Shown one piece after another: positions 13,628 through 22,642 of a DNA stretch of 23,415 bases (the stretch's first letter is position 1; each line of letters begins with the position of its first letter). Source of the stretch: an uncultured Collinsella sp. (GTDB taxonomy: Bacteria > Actinomycetota > Coriobacteriia > Coriobacteriales > Coriobacteriaceae); the NCBI GenBank assembly GCA_902489855.1, contig CABUBS010000006.1, positions 1 to 23,415 of the forward strand, given 5' to 3'. The notes beneath the pieces were generated by a model. It did no database searches. It worked only from the letters and a program-made list of their open reading frames with translations, and was not told where the DNA came from. Position numbers and translations under genes: made by a program.

Positions 13628-14495
13628 ACGCCTCCCTCACCTTTCCGTGCACATGTCTGATAACCGCGGCAACGTCATCGGCCGAGGCAGTTCCGTTATT
13701 AACGATAAAATTAGCGTGAACGGGCGAAACTTCCGCGCCGCCAATCGAAAAACCCTTTAATCCACAATCCTCGATAAGCTTGCCCACACTCGCATCGGGC
13801 GGGTTGCGAAAGACCGACCCGCAGGATGCGCGACCCATGGGCTGCGTACGCTTGCGCCTCGTCAGGTACCGTTCCATGCGCTCGCGGATGTCGGCCTTGG
13901 GCGCCGGTTTAAGCTTGAGCACGCACTCGAGGATGATCTCATTGCGGGGAAGGCTACATTCGCGGTAGCCCCAAGTGATCTCGGACCCCGCATAATGCTT
14001 GATACCGGATGCCGGGTCAAACGTTACGACATCCTCAACCAGCGAGCCAATCCACTCGGTCCGTGTGCCGGCATTCATAGATATCGCACCGCCAACCGAG
14101 CCAGGGATGCCAACGGCAAACTCAAGGCCCGAGAGGCTACGCGACAGGGCATCGTTGACCAGGCGCGCAAACATCACGCCCGCACCGACCGTCAGCGTAC
14201 AACCGTCATCGGCAACAACCGTGCGCTGAAACTCACGTCCGAGCGAAATGACGGCGCCGCGATAACCGCCATCGGCAACCAGCAGATTGGAGCCCTTGCC
14301 GATGATGACCCACGGCACCTGCTCGCGATCGAGCACCGCCACGGCGCGGCGGAGGGCATGATAGCTATGGCACGTCACAAAGAGGTCGGCCTTGCCGCCG
14401 ATACGATAGCTCGTATGACGCGCAAGGCGCTCGTCCTCGATCACATCCGTGTCGATCATGCCCGAGAGCGCCATGACGGCGTTAAACAGACCCAT
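13584..14495 (-). CDS. murB: MurB, UDP-N-acetylenolpyruvoylglucosamine reductase
   Basis: This 303-residue FAD enzyme reduces UDP-GlcNAc-enolpyruvate to UDP-MurNAc with NADPH, the second committed step of peptidoglycan synthesis. FAD-binding blocks are visible: TSYRIGGKADLFV, VIIGKGSNLLVADGGYRG and VGIPGSVGGAISMNAG. The C-terminal substrate domain has RRKRTQPMGRASCGSVFRNP, containing the catalytic Ser region, then LIEDCGLKGFSIGGAEVSP, HANFIVNNG and a final RPEVKFLG, whose Glu fits the catalytic acid. The Tyr insert of type I enzymes is not evident, so it is probably a type II MurB. The ribosome-binding site is weak; murC stops five bases upstream, suggesting coupling. Starts at internal Met8 or Met13 are possible. 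Confidence 0.95.
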   Translation of the reverse strand: MGLFNAVMALSGMIDTDVIEDERLARHTSYRIGGKADLFVTCHSYHALRRAVAVLDREQVPWVIIGKGSNLLVADGGYRGAVISLGREFQRTVVADDGCTLTVGAGVMFARLVNDALSRSLSGLEFAVGIPGSVGGAISMNAGTRTEWIGSLVEDVVTFDPASGIKHYAGSEITWGYRECSLPRNEIILECVLKLKPAPKADIRERMERYLTRRKRTQPMGRASCGSVFRNPPDASVGKLIEDCGLKGFSIGGAEVSPVHANFIVNNGTASADDVAAVIRHVHGKVREAYGIELRPEVKFLGF

Positions 14496-14500
14496 TAGAC

Positions 14501-15919
14501 TTAAGCGTCTTTCTTGGCAGTCAGATACTCAATGAACTCGGGACCGACGGTCGTAACGTCACCGGCACCCATAGTGAGCAGCAGATCGCCCTCGCCCACC
14601 ATCTGCTCGAGCTCCTGATTGAGCTCAAGACGGCTGGAGCAGTACACGACCTCCTTGCCAGGATGCTTGGCGCGCACGGTATCGGCGAGCATCTTAGAGG
14701 TAACACCCGGAATGGGCATCTCGCCAGCCGAGAACACATCAATCAGCAGCAGTTTATCGGCATTGGCAAATGCATCGGCAAAGTCGTCGCACAGGGCCTG
14801 CAGGCGCGAATAACGGTGCGGCTGGAACACGACGTCGACATGCTTGTAGCCCAGCGACGAAGCGGCAGCAAGCGTCGCCTTGATCTCGGTGGGGTGATGG
14901 CCGTAATCATCGACCACGGTGATGCCATCGATATCGCCCACGTGGGTAAAGCGACGGCGGACGCCCTCAAAGCTCGAGAGCGCCTTGGCGGCGGCGTCGA
15001 TGTCAAGGCCCAGGACATGGGCGACGGTGAGCACCGCCGTGGCGTTGAGCATGTTGTGGCGACCGGGATTGCTCTTGATCTCCACGGCATGCTCAGTGCC
15101 GTCCTCAAAGCGAACGATAAAGTCACTCTGGATGCCTTTGACATCCGGGTGCATGCAGACGATGTCGTTGCTCTCGGCAAAGCCGTAGGAAAGCACGTGA
15201 CGGCCCGTCGACTTGGCGAGCTCGACCAGATGCGGGTCCTCACCGCAGACGATGACGGTGCCGTCCTCGCCCACCAGGCTCATGAATTTGGCGAAAGTCG
15301 CTTCGATCTCCTCGATACCCGAGTAGTGATCGAGGTGGTCGGCCTCGACGTTGGTCACAATGACCACGTTGGGGTTCAGGAACAGGAAGGAGCTGTCGGA
15401 CTCGTCGGCCTCGGCGACAAAGTAGTCGCCCGAGCCGTTCTTGCCGTTCGTGTCATAGCCCTCGACGATGCCACCGATCAGGAAGCTCGGATCCAGACCC
15501 ATGCGGTCGAGCATGGTGGCGCACATCGAAGACGTGGTGGTCTTGCCGTGCGTGCCGGCAACGGCGACGGTAGTGTAGCCGTGGCCCAAGGCAGAGAGCA
15601 TCTTGGCACGGGGCCACACGGGAATACCAAGCTCGCGAGCGCGCACGAGTTCAGGGTTGGACTCCGGAATAGCGGTGGAGACAACAACCACGTCGGGCTT
15701 GACCTCGTCGATCGTGGCGGCCTCATGGCCCACATGTACCTTCACACCAGCGCGGGTAAGCTGGCGGATATAACGTGACGTCTTAAGGTCGGAGCCGGTA
15801 ACGGCATAACCGCGCTCGTGCAGAACGAGGGCGATGCCGCTCATGCCGGCGCCGCCGATACCGATAAAGTGGGCGCTCTTAAACTCGGGCGCGGAGGTTG
15901 CAGTCTGGGAATCAGCCAT
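14501..15919 (-). CDS. murC: MurC, UDP-N-acetylmuramate--L-alanine ligase
   Basis: This 472-residue cytoplasmic ligase adds L-alanine to UDP-MurNAc using ATP. The N-terminal Rossmann domain shows HFIGIGGAGMSGIALVLHE (about 17-35). The ATP loop is GTHGKTTTS (122-130). ADESDSSF, NVEADHLDHY, DDYGHHPTEIKATL and FQPHRYSR are Mur-ligase blocks characteristic of MurC. An upstream GTG at 15946 is in frame, but ATG 15919 has AAGGAG 11 bases before it, a somewhat long but reasonable distance, and gives the usual short N-terminus. It follows murG after 97 bases in which I see no clear feature. murB begins five bases after its stop. Confidence 0.96.
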   Translation of the reverse strand: MADSQTATSAPEFKSAHFIGIGGAGMSGIALVLHERGYAVTGSDLKTSRYIRQLTRAGVKVHVGHEAATIDEVKPDVVVVSTAIPESNPELVRARELGIPVWPRAKMLSALGHGYTTVAVAGTHGKTTTSSMCATMLDRMGLDPSFLIGGIVEGYDTNGKNGSGDYFVAEADESDSSFLFLNPNVVIVTNVEADHLDHYSGIEEIEATFAKFMSLVGEDGTVIVCGEDPHLVELAKSTGRHVLSYGFAESNDIVCMHPDVKGIQSDFIVRFEDGTEHAVEIKSNPGRHNMLNATAVLTVAHVLGLDIDAAAKALSSFEGVRRRFTHVGDIDGITVVDDYGHHPTEIKATLAAASSLGYKHVDVVFQPHRYSRLQALCDDFADAFANADKLLLIDVFSAGEMPIPGVTSKMLADTVRAKHPGKEVVYCSSRLELNQELEQMVGEGDLLLTMGAGDVTTVGPEFIEYLTAKKDA

Positions 15920-16016
15920 GTGCTCGTGTACTCCTTGCGTAAACACTGCCTGTAACCCGTTAACTGTACCGCACCTACCGCATCAGCGCGAGGGCGACCG
16001 ACGATATCCCGTCTAA

Positions 16017-17132
16017 CTAACGCAAACCCTCTACCGCATCCGCCAGAAGAGCGGCGGCCCTATCCTGAGCCAGACCACGCGCCGCCTGACGCATGGCGTC
16101 GCGCGCCGCCGCGTCATCGACCAGGTGCAGCAGTTCATCGGCAAAGGCAGAACCGTCGATATCGGCATCGGCGCAGAGCACGCCGGCCCCGGCGTCGACC
16201 AGATACCGGGCATTGGTGGTTTGGTGGTCGGCCGTCGCATGCGGATACGGCACGAGCACCGAGGGCACGGCGAGCGCAGCGATCTCGGCCACGCTCGATG
16301 CGCCCGAACGCGAGAGCACCAAATCGGCAGCAGCCAGCATATCGCCCATGTTGTCGATGTAAGGCTGGACGCGGTAACGCTTCGCCTCCTCGGGCGTCAG
16401 CGCCAAAGCGCGCTCGGTCTCCTCAAAGCCGTCGGCACCCGTCGAATGCAACACATAGAGGTTCTTGCGCGAAAGCAGCTCGTTTTTGAGCGAAACCACG
16501 CGCTCGTTGAGGTGCTGGGCGCCAAGTGAACCGCCAAAGACGAGCAGCAGCGTAGCGTCCTCGGGAACGCCAAGTGCCTTGCGGCCGCGAGCGCGATCGC
16601 CTTCGATTACCGAGCGACGTACGGGGTTGCCGGTCATGAGCACGTGGTCAGGGTCACCTTCGCGCTCAAAGACCGAACGCGCTGCCGGCACCGAGATGCA
16701 CACGCGGGCGGCGTGGGAGTTCATCATCTTGTTGGCCAGGCCCGGAACAGAGTTCTGCTCATGCAGCAGATACGGAACGCCTGCGCCCTTGCACCACCCC
16801 AGCAGCGGAACCTCGACATAGGCACCAAAACCGACGGCAGCATCGGGCTTGCCGACCTTTGAGAAATGACTGGCGAGCGCACGTTTGGCCTTGTTGACAC
16901 GCCACAGCGAGGTCAGCGCCGTCCAAGGACGGGAGCGGTCGAAGCCCGTGACCGTAATGGGCACAAAATCAAACCCAGCCTCGGGGACCAGACGACCCTC
17001 GAGCTTGCGCGACTGGCCCACGAACACAACGTGGTGGCCACGGTCACGCAGTTCTTCGGCCAAGGCGAGCGCGGGGTTGATATGTCCTGCCGTGCCGCCG
17101 GCTGCAATAGCAACGGTCATTTTATCGGTCAT
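16017..17132 (-). CDS. murG: MurG, lipid II-forming GlcNAc transferase
   Basis: This 371-residue peripheral membrane glycosyltransferase adds GlcNAc to lipid I to make lipid II. The N-terminal G-loop is AIAAGGTAGHINPALALAEE (GGTAGH at 12-17). HEQNSVPGLANKMM, GNPVRRSV and LLVFGGSLGAQHLNE are family blocks. The UDP-GlcNAc site in the C-terminal domain reads YIDNMGDMLAAADLVLSRSG followed by ASSVAEIAALAVPSVLVPYP. ATG 17132 has AAGGG seven bases upstream. The start overlaps the end of ftsW by 11 bases; a second ATG at 17120 lies just beyond the ftsW stop. Length is typical. Confidence 0.96.
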   Translation of the reverse strand: MTDKMTVAIAAGGTAGHINPALALAEELRDRGHHVVFVGQSRKLEGRLVPEAGFDFVPITVTGFDRSRPWTALTSLWRVNKAKRALASHFSKVGKPDAAVGFGAYVEVPLLGWCKGAGVPYLLHEQNSVPGLANKMMNSHAARVCISVPAARSVFEREGDPDHVLMTGNPVRRSVIEGDRARGRKALGVPEDATLLLVFGGSLGAQHLNERVVSLKNELLSRKNLYVLHSTGADGFEETERALALTPEEAKRYRVQPYIDNMGDMLAAADLVLSRSGASSVAEIAALAVPSVLVPYPHATADHQTTNARYLVDAGAGVLCADADIDGSAFADELLHLVDDAAARDAMRQAARGLAQDRAAALLADAVEGLR

Positions 17133-18642
17133 GGTAGTCCCTTCGTACACGCGGTCCCTGGTCGTCGGTACGCAGACGCGCCGACGGGTCTGAGTTCAAA
17201 TCGATTCGATTATATCCGCCGCCCGCATTGCGAGGAGTGGGGCGCTGAGGACGACCTTGCGGCGCCGTTCGCTGACGCGGGCGGGCTGCGGGGTCGGTCG
17301 CAGAGCCATCCAGGACGGTAAAACCGTTACGCGAAGATCGCTCGCCGCGCACGTGGGGCACGCCGGCGGTACTCTCATCCATAACGGCAAAGCTCTCACG
17401 GCGGCGGTCATACTCATCGCGGCGGGCGCTCTCGTACGAAACGCGCAGGATCAACCCGGCAAGCATAAGCGACACAATAATCGACGAACCGCCGTAGCTA
17501 ATAAACGGCAACGGTTTGCCCGTCATGGGAAACACGTTGAGGATGCCCAGCGCGTTAATCAAAAACTGCACTGCGAGAATGACCGCGGAGCCAGACGCCA
17601 TGAGCGCGCCCCGACGATCGGTCGCCTGCTCGGCAATGCGAAACGCCGAGTAGATCAGCATCGCAAACACCAAGAAGAACAGCACGGTTCCGACAAAGCC
17701 GACTTCCTCGCCAATGATAGCCAGGATGTAGTCATTGTGCGCCTCGGGCAGATACGAGTACTTCATGGTTGAGTTGCCGATGCCACGGCCGAACAGACCG
17801 CCCGAGGCAAAGGCCATGATGGCAAGCGTGGCCTGATAGCCGTCACCATACTCGTCGGCCCAAGGGTTCAAGGCAACCTGAATACGCACCATACGGTACG
17901 GCTCTGCGACAAGCGCAATCACGATCACGAGAATGCCGAAGATTAGCACGCCGATGATAAATCTGGGGTCGAGACCCGCAAACAACGCCATGCACATGAG
18001 GGTCAACAGGATGATCAGGACAGTACCGAAATCGGGCTGGATAAAGATCAGAAAGAGCGAAATGCCCAGGTAGATGCCCATCTTGCGAAGGAATTCGTTG
18101 ATGTTGCCACCGGGCGAAAAGAAGCGATCAAGCATGATGGCCGAATACGCAATGGCAAATGGCTTTAAAAACTCGGAAGGCTGGAACTGAATACCGGCGA
18201 TGTTAAGCCAGCGCGTGGCGCCACGGCTGCCGCTGCCCACCAAGAACACCAGAAACAGTAGCCCTATCATGCCTATGAGGAAGATCCTGAGCACATCCTC
18301 CCCAAACCAGCTGTCCGGCAAAACGCGCACGATGGCAATCAGCGCCAGAACACCGACCACGGCAAACGCGGCCTGTCGACCCAGAAAAAACGTCGCCGAG
18401 CCATTCTCGTGCAGCGCCTCGACCGAAGACGCCGAGTACACCATCAGCAGGCCAAAGCATACCAAGGTAAACAAGCAGGCCATGAATATCAAACGGGGGC
18501 GCATGATACGGGCGGGAACGCCGGCAATATAGCGTTCGCTAAACGACTGCCCGCCGCGACCGGAACGCGGTGTGCTGCGCCGCGAGGAAGCACGGTCCGA
18601 GTCGGGCCTCCTCATACCTTGTCGGGGGCTCTCCTCTCTCAC
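17122..18642 (-). CDS. ftsW: FtsW, SEDS-family septal glycosyltransferase
   Basis: This protein of about 506 residues belongs to the SEDS family. FtsW polymerises lipid II at the septum together with FtsI. A basic cytoplasmic N-terminus of ~45 residues precedes about ten membrane helices beginning PRLIFMACLFTLVCFGLLMV. FtsW/RodA hallmarks are WLNIAGIQFQPSEFLKPFAI, FIQPDFGTVLIILLTLMCMA, AEAHND-type loop SYLPEAHNDYILAIIGEEVG and MTGKPLPFISYGGSSIIVSL. A ~100-residue Arg/Pro-rich, disordered-looking tail follows. Start choice is unclear: GTG 18642 has GGGG six bases ahead, TTG 18648 is also open, and ATG 18615 has only a distant GAGGAG. murD stops within ten bases upstream, so the genes are coupled. 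Confidence 0.93.
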   Translation of the reverse strand: MREESPRQGMRRPDSDRASSRRSTPRSGRGGQSFSERYIAGVPARIMRPRLIFMACLFTLVCFGLLMVYSASSVEALHENGSATFFLGRQAAFAVVGVLALIAIVRVLPDSWFGEDVLRIFLIGMIGLLFLVFLVGSGSRGATRWLNIAGIQFQPSEFLKPFAIAYSAIMLDRFFSPGGNINEFLRKMGIYLGISLFLIFIQPDFGTVLIILLTLMCMALFAGLDPRFIIGVLIFGILVIVIALVAEPYRMVRIQVALNPWADEYGDGYQATLAIMAFASGGLFGRGIGNSTMKYSYLPEAHNDYILAIIGEEVGFVGTVLFFLVFAMLIYSAFRIAEQATDRRGALMASGSAVILAVQFLINALGILNVFPMTGKPLPFISYGGSSIIVSLMLAGLILRVSYESARRDEYDRRRESFAVMDESTAGVPHVRGERSSRNGFTVLDGSATDPAARPRQRTAPQGRPQRPTPRNAGGGYNRIDLNSDPSARLRTDDQGPRVRRDYHDR

Positions 18643-18651
18643 CGGCAACCC

Positions 18652-20058
18652 CTATTCCATTTGCGATTTCGCCGCAGCGGCAAGCTGGGCCACATAGTCC
18701 TTAAACACGCGGCCGCGCTCCTCATAGCCCGAGAACTCATCGAACGAAGAGCAGGCAGGAGAAAGTAAGATCACGTCGCCACGGCTCGACAGCGAACGGG
18801 CGACGTCCACGGCATCGCGCAGGTCATCCGCCTGGGCGATATCCACATCGCCGTCGACATCGGCCTCGTCCATAGCGGCGGTGAAACGCTCGCGCGCATC
18901 GCCAAAGCAGACGACCGAGCGTACGTTATCCATAACAACGCGCGCGAAGTCCGTGAGCGGCGTGCCCTTATCGTGGCCGCCGAGCAGCAAGATCACGTCG
19001 TCATCGGGAAATGCCGTCAGTGCCTTCTCGACCGCATCGGTGTTGGTCGCCTTGGAATCGTTGACGTAGCGCACGCCGTCAATCTCGCCACACGGCTCCA
19101 CGCGGTGCTCGAGCGACTGGAACGAGGCAAGACCGCGGCAGACACCATCGACATCGGCACCGACCGCCAAGGCAGCCGTGGCGGCGCACAGGGCATTGAT
19201 AACATTGTGATGGCCCGAGATCTTGAGCTCGGATGTAGCGATGAGCGGGGTCTCGACGCCCTTCAGGCGCACGACCATCTTGCCGTCGCGCACAAAGGCG
19301 GCATCCTCGCCCTCAGGCTCGTCAAAGGCAACCTTGCAGATGCGACGACCCGGCGTGTAGATGTACTCATCGAACTCGTGAATGCCGGCGTCTTCGACGT
19401 CGACAACCGCCAGATCGTCATCGACCATATTGGCAAACAGTTTAATCTTGGCAAGCGCGTAGTTCTTATGGCTCTTATGCCAGCCCAAGTGGTCGGGAGT
19501 GATGTTGAGCAGCACCGCCACGCGGGGGTGGAGCTCGGTGGTCGTAGCAATCTGATAGCTCGAGAGCTCGGCCACAAACCACTCGTTATGGGCTCGGCCG
19601 TCAATCTCGTTGACCGGCGGCTCGCCGATGTTGCCGACAGCTACACTGGCCTCGCCGGCAGCCTTGAGCAGATAATCAGTCAGCGACGTGGTGGTCGTCT
19701 TGCCGTTGGTGCCCGTGATGGCAATCCAGTTATCGGGTGACAGGCGATAGGCAAACTCGGGCTCACCCATAATCTGGGCGGCATGCTCGCGCCCGGCCTT
19801 AAAGAAGCCCGAGAACTCCGAGATGCCCGGGCACGTCACGCATACGTCATAGACGCCCTCGACCTGTTCGGTCCCATAGACAAACGCCGCACCAGCAGCC
19901 TCGAGCGCACGCGTGGCGTCATTGGGCTCAGAGGTGCCGCCGCCATACACGGTAACGGCGCTCACGCGCTCGGGATGCGCCAGCGCCCAGCGGGCGACAT
20001 CGAGACCGGATTTGCCCTGACCCAAAACGAGCAGGCTAAAGGAATCTGCAAGAGGCAT
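18652..20058 (-). CDS. murD: MurD, UDP-MurNAc-L-alanine--D-glutamate ligase
   Basis: This 468-residue cytoplasmic ligase adds D-glutamate to UDP-MurNAc-L-Ala. The nucleotide-binding start reads LLVLGQGKSGLDVARWAL. The ATP loop is GTNGKTTTTSL (115-125). LSSYQI, NITPDHLGWHKSHKNYA, and in the C-terminal domain NDSKATNTDAVEKAL, LLLGGHDKGTPL and LLSPACSSFDEFSGYEERG are strong MurD signatures, the last being specific to this ligase. No strong ribosome-binding site precedes the ATG. mraY stops nine bases upstream, which points to coupled translation. It lies in the usual dcw place between mraY and ftsW. Confidence 0.96.
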   Translation of the reverse strand: MPLADSFSLLVLGQGKSGLDVARWALAHPERVSAVTVYGGGTSEPNDATRALEAAGAAFVYGTEQVEGVYDVCVTCPGISEFSGFFKAGREHAAQIMGEPEFAYRLSPDNWIAITGTNGKTTTTSLTDYLLKAAGEASVAVGNIGEPPVNEIDGRAHNEWFVAELSSYQIATTTELHPRVAVLLNITPDHLGWHKSHKNYALAKIKLFANMVDDDLAVVDVEDAGIHEFDEYIYTPGRRICKVAFDEPEGEDAAFVRDGKMVVRLKGVETPLIATSELKISGHHNVINALCAATAALAVGADVDGVCRGLASFQSLEHRVEPCGEIDGVRYVNDSKATNTDAVEKALTAFPDDDVILLLGGHDKGTPLTDFARVVMDNVRSVVCFGDARERFTAAMDEADVDGDVDIAQADDLRDAVDVARSLSSRGDVILLSPACSSFDEFSGYEERGRVFKDYVAQLAAAAKSQME

Positions 20059-20067
20059 GAAAGACCA

Positions 20068-21087
20068 CTATCCCAACTGGAAGAACAGAGCAAGGCCAAC
20101 GGCACCAAAGGCCGCAGCGATAATCCAAAAACGGATGACGACCTTGGTCTCGGCCCAGCCCTTCTTTTCGAAATGATGATGGATGGGCGCCATAAGGAAG
20201 ACGCGCTTGTGCGTAAAGTGGAAATAGACAACCTGAATCATGACCGACAGGGTCTCAACGATAAACAGGCCGCCGATGATGAGGGAAACGACTTCGGTGT
20301 TGGTCATGATGGACGTGCAGGCAAACGCGGCGCCCAGGGCAAGCGAGCCGGTATCGCCCATAAAGATGCTCGCCGGATAGCAGTTGAACCACAGAAAGCC
20401 CAAGCAGGCACCGGCACATGCGGTGCAGAAGATGGACAGGTTCACGTCTCCGTGCAAAAACGCCATGGCAGCCATGGCGAGCATGGCAATCATGGAGGTG
20501 CCACCAGCAAGACCGTCAAGGCCATCGGTCAGGTTCACGGCATTAGAAAGACCGGCGATCATCAGCCAGCAAAAGACAATGTAGAGCCACGGGAACGAAA
20601 GGCCGCAGATGGTGGTCGAAAGAACACCGAGGTCAATCGTCAGGCCGCCGGGAAAACGAATCTCGGGGGCGACGCCGCACCAGTTGACGGCAAGTACCGT
20701 AAAGGTGACACAGATAATGGTTAGGCCGATCATCTTGGCATGAGGCGTCAGACCGAGCGAGCGCCCATGCGTAACGGAAGTCAGGTCGTCGATCAGGCCC
20801 AGCACGCCGGTCGCCAGCGTGGCGAGCAGCACGAGCACGAGCTCGGTGGTGAGCTTGCCCATCAGCAGGCAGGTCAGCGAGATCGCGACGAGAATGACAA
20901 CACCACCCATGGTGGGCGTTCCCTGCTTAACCAAATGACGCTTGGGGCCGTCGGCACGAACCTGCTGGCCGATACCCTCGACCTTGAGCAGCTTGATCCA
21001 CCACGGCATGAGCAGCAGCGCAATGGCAGCGGCGATGCCAAGCCCCAAAAAAGCCTGATACGTTGGATACGAGGGATTGCCGAACAT
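20068..21087 (-). CDS. mraY: MraY, phospho-MurNAc-pentapeptide translocase
   Basis: This 339-residue integral membrane enzyme transfers phospho-MurNAc-pentapeptide to undecaprenyl phosphate, giving lipid I. About ten hydrophobic segments are present. Family motifs in order are VRADGPKRHLVKQGTPTMGG, the Asp pair in LGLIDDLTSV, NAVNLTDGLDGLAGG, FLWFNCYPASIFMGDTGSLA, and the C-terminal catalytic loop APIHHHFEKKGWAE. These include the residues implicated in Mg2+ and uridine binding. murF ends three bases before the ATG. A GGAAGG sequence lies upstream but over ten bases away. Length is normal. Confidence 0.97.
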   Translation of the reverse strand: MFGNPSYPTYQAFLGLGIAAAIALLLMPWWIKLLKVEGIGQQVRADGPKRHLVKQGTPTMGGVVILVAISLTCLLMGKLTTELVLVLLATLATGVLGLIDDLTSVTHGRSLGLTPHAKMIGLTIICVTFTVLAVNWCGVAPEIRFPGGLTIDLGVLSTTICGLSFPWLYIVFCWLMIAGLSNAVNLTDGLDGLAGGTSMIAMLAMAAMAFLHGDVNLSIFCTACAGACLGFLWFNCYPASIFMGDTGSLALGAAFACTSIMTNTEVVSLIIGGLFIVETLSVMIQVVYFHFTHKRVFLMAPIHHHFEKKGWAETKVVIRFWIIAAAFGAVGLALFFQLG

Positions 21088-21090
21088 GGG

Positions 21091-22515
21091 CTAGCACACA
21101 CCTTCCACAAAGCGGTCGAGCTCAACAAAGCGGGAACCCTTGACCAGTACAACATCATGTTTTTCAAGCGCGCCGCCCATGCGGTCGAGCACCTGCTGAT
21201 AATCGGAGAACAACTGGATGCGGTCCTCGTCCATGCCCATCATGCGCGCGGCATCGGCCATAAGCTGGGCCAGCTCACCACCCACGCACGCCAGCATGTC
21301 GAGCTTCTTGGCGGCGGCATAGGCGCCCACGAGCTCATGCATGCGAGGAGCCTCATCGCCCATCTCGCCCATCTCGCCCAGGATCGCCATACGAGACCCC
21401 GTGCACGAAAGCGAGCACAGCAGATCGAGGCCAGCAGCCATGGATTCGGCACTGGCGTTATAGGAATCGTCGATGACGCGGGCACCGCTCTTGGCGCGCT
21501 TGATCTCCTGGCGGTGACCGGTGATCGTGAGGCCTCTAAAGGCAGCATCGATCTGCTCGGGCGTCACGCCCAGGCGATAGGCAACCGCGGCGGCCTTAAC
21601 GGCATTAGGAACGGACTGCACGCCGGGGATGGCAAGCATGGTATCGATCGTCTCACCCTGGCCAAAATCGAGCGTAAAGACCGGACGGCCCTCGTCATCA
21701 ACACGAATGTCGCGGGCACGGACCTCATCATCGTCCGAGACGCCGGCCAGCATCACGTCGATACCAGCAGGCTGGGCGAACGTATCGCGAATGAACGGCG
21801 TAAAGTCGTCCTCGCCGCCCAAAACCAGCAGCGGCAAGAAGTCGCCAGCGGCGCACATACCCTGGACAATCTCGGCCTTAGCGCGGGCGATGTTCTCGCG
21901 GCTACCCAAAATGCCGATATGAGAGGTACCAATCTTGCTCACGACGGCAAGGTTGGGATTGGCGGACTGGGACAGGCGCTCGATCTCGTGGAAATGGTTC
22001 ATGCCCATCTCGAGCACCAGGACCTCGGTATCGGCCGGAGCGGAAAGCACCGTGAGCGGCATGCCGATCAGGTTATTGAAATTGCCCTTGGTGGCCCAGA
22101 CACGATAGCGCTTGGCGAGCACGGCGGCGAGCACGTCCTTGGTCGTCGTCTTGCCGATGGAACCGGTAATACCAACGACCAGGCAGCCGAGCTCCAGACG
22201 GTACGTGTGCGCCAAACGCAGCAGAAAGTCCTCGGGATCATCGGTCAGCAGGATGGCACAGCCCTTGTCCTGCGCCAGCGAGACCAGCTCAGCCTCGGGC
22301 TCACGCGTCATTACGACGGCGCCGGCACCCGACTGGACGGCACGGGAAGCAAAATCATTGCCGTCGACGTTTTCACCGGGAAAGGCGACGAAAATCGTCC
22401 CTTCCTCGACCTGGCGCGAGTCGATAACGCACCCGCGGCATACCCGATCGGCTTCTCCCGTCACGGTTCGGGCCCCTGTTGCGGCCGCGAGGTTGTTGAC
22501 GGCGATCTCTATCAT
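21091..22515 (-). CDS. murF: MurF, UDP-MurNAc-tripeptide--D-Ala-D-Ala ligase
   Basis: This 474-residue cytoplasmic ligase adds D-Ala-D-Ala to the UDP-MurNAc-tripeptide, completing the soluble precursor. The N-terminal domain has VIDSRQVEEGTIFVAFPGEN, the MurE/MurF uridine-site pattern. The ATP loop is GITGSIGKTTTKD (115-127). GNFNNLIGMPLTVL, LEMGMNHFHEIERLS, SKIGTSHIG and VIDDSYNASAESMAAGLDLL are characteristic of MurF rather than MurE. AGGGGAG stands seven bases before the ATG. murE, which normally lies between ftsI and murF, is not here; instead there is a 127-bp gap upstream. Confidence 0.96.
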   Translation of the reverse strand: MIEIAVNNLAAATGARTVTGEADRVCRGCVIDSRQVEEGTIFVAFPGENVDGNDFASRAVQSGAGAVVMTREPEAELVSLAQDKGCAILLTDDPEDFLLRLAHTYRLELGCLVVGITGSIGKTTTKDVLAAVLAKRYRVWATKGNFNNLIGMPLTVLSAPADTEVLVLEMGMNHFHEIERLSQSANPNLAVVSKIGTSHIGILGSRENIARAKAEIVQGMCAAGDFLPLLVLGGEDDFTPFIRDTFAQPAGIDVMLAGVSDDDEVRARDIRVDDEGRPVFTLDFGQGETIDTMLAIPGVQSVPNAVKAAAVAYRLGVTPEQIDAAFRGLTITGHRQEIKRAKSGARVIDDSYNASAESMAAGLDLLCSLSCTGSRMAILGEMGEMGDEAPRMHELVGAYAAAKKLDMLACVGGELAQLMADAARMMGMDEDRIQLFSDYQQVLDRMGGALEKHDVVLVKGSRFVELDRFVEGVC

Positions 22516-22642
22516 TGCAGCTCCCCTGTAAACCTAATAATGCTATCGGCGTATTGTATCCCAGCGCCGCGCATGCGTGGTGCAGGGCATGTGAACACCC
22601 CTCATATGGGACAACAAACCACGCCCCAAAGATTGTAACCCC
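22516..22642 (-). other. gap between ftsI and murF where murE would be expected
   Basis: The 127 bases hold no open frame of note. A TACAAT hexamer on the - strand (near 22553-22558) resembles a -10 element, but no matching -35 is seen. A GC-rich imperfect hairpin lies near 22562-22583 without a T-run. A secondary promoter for murF is possible. Confidence 0.35.
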
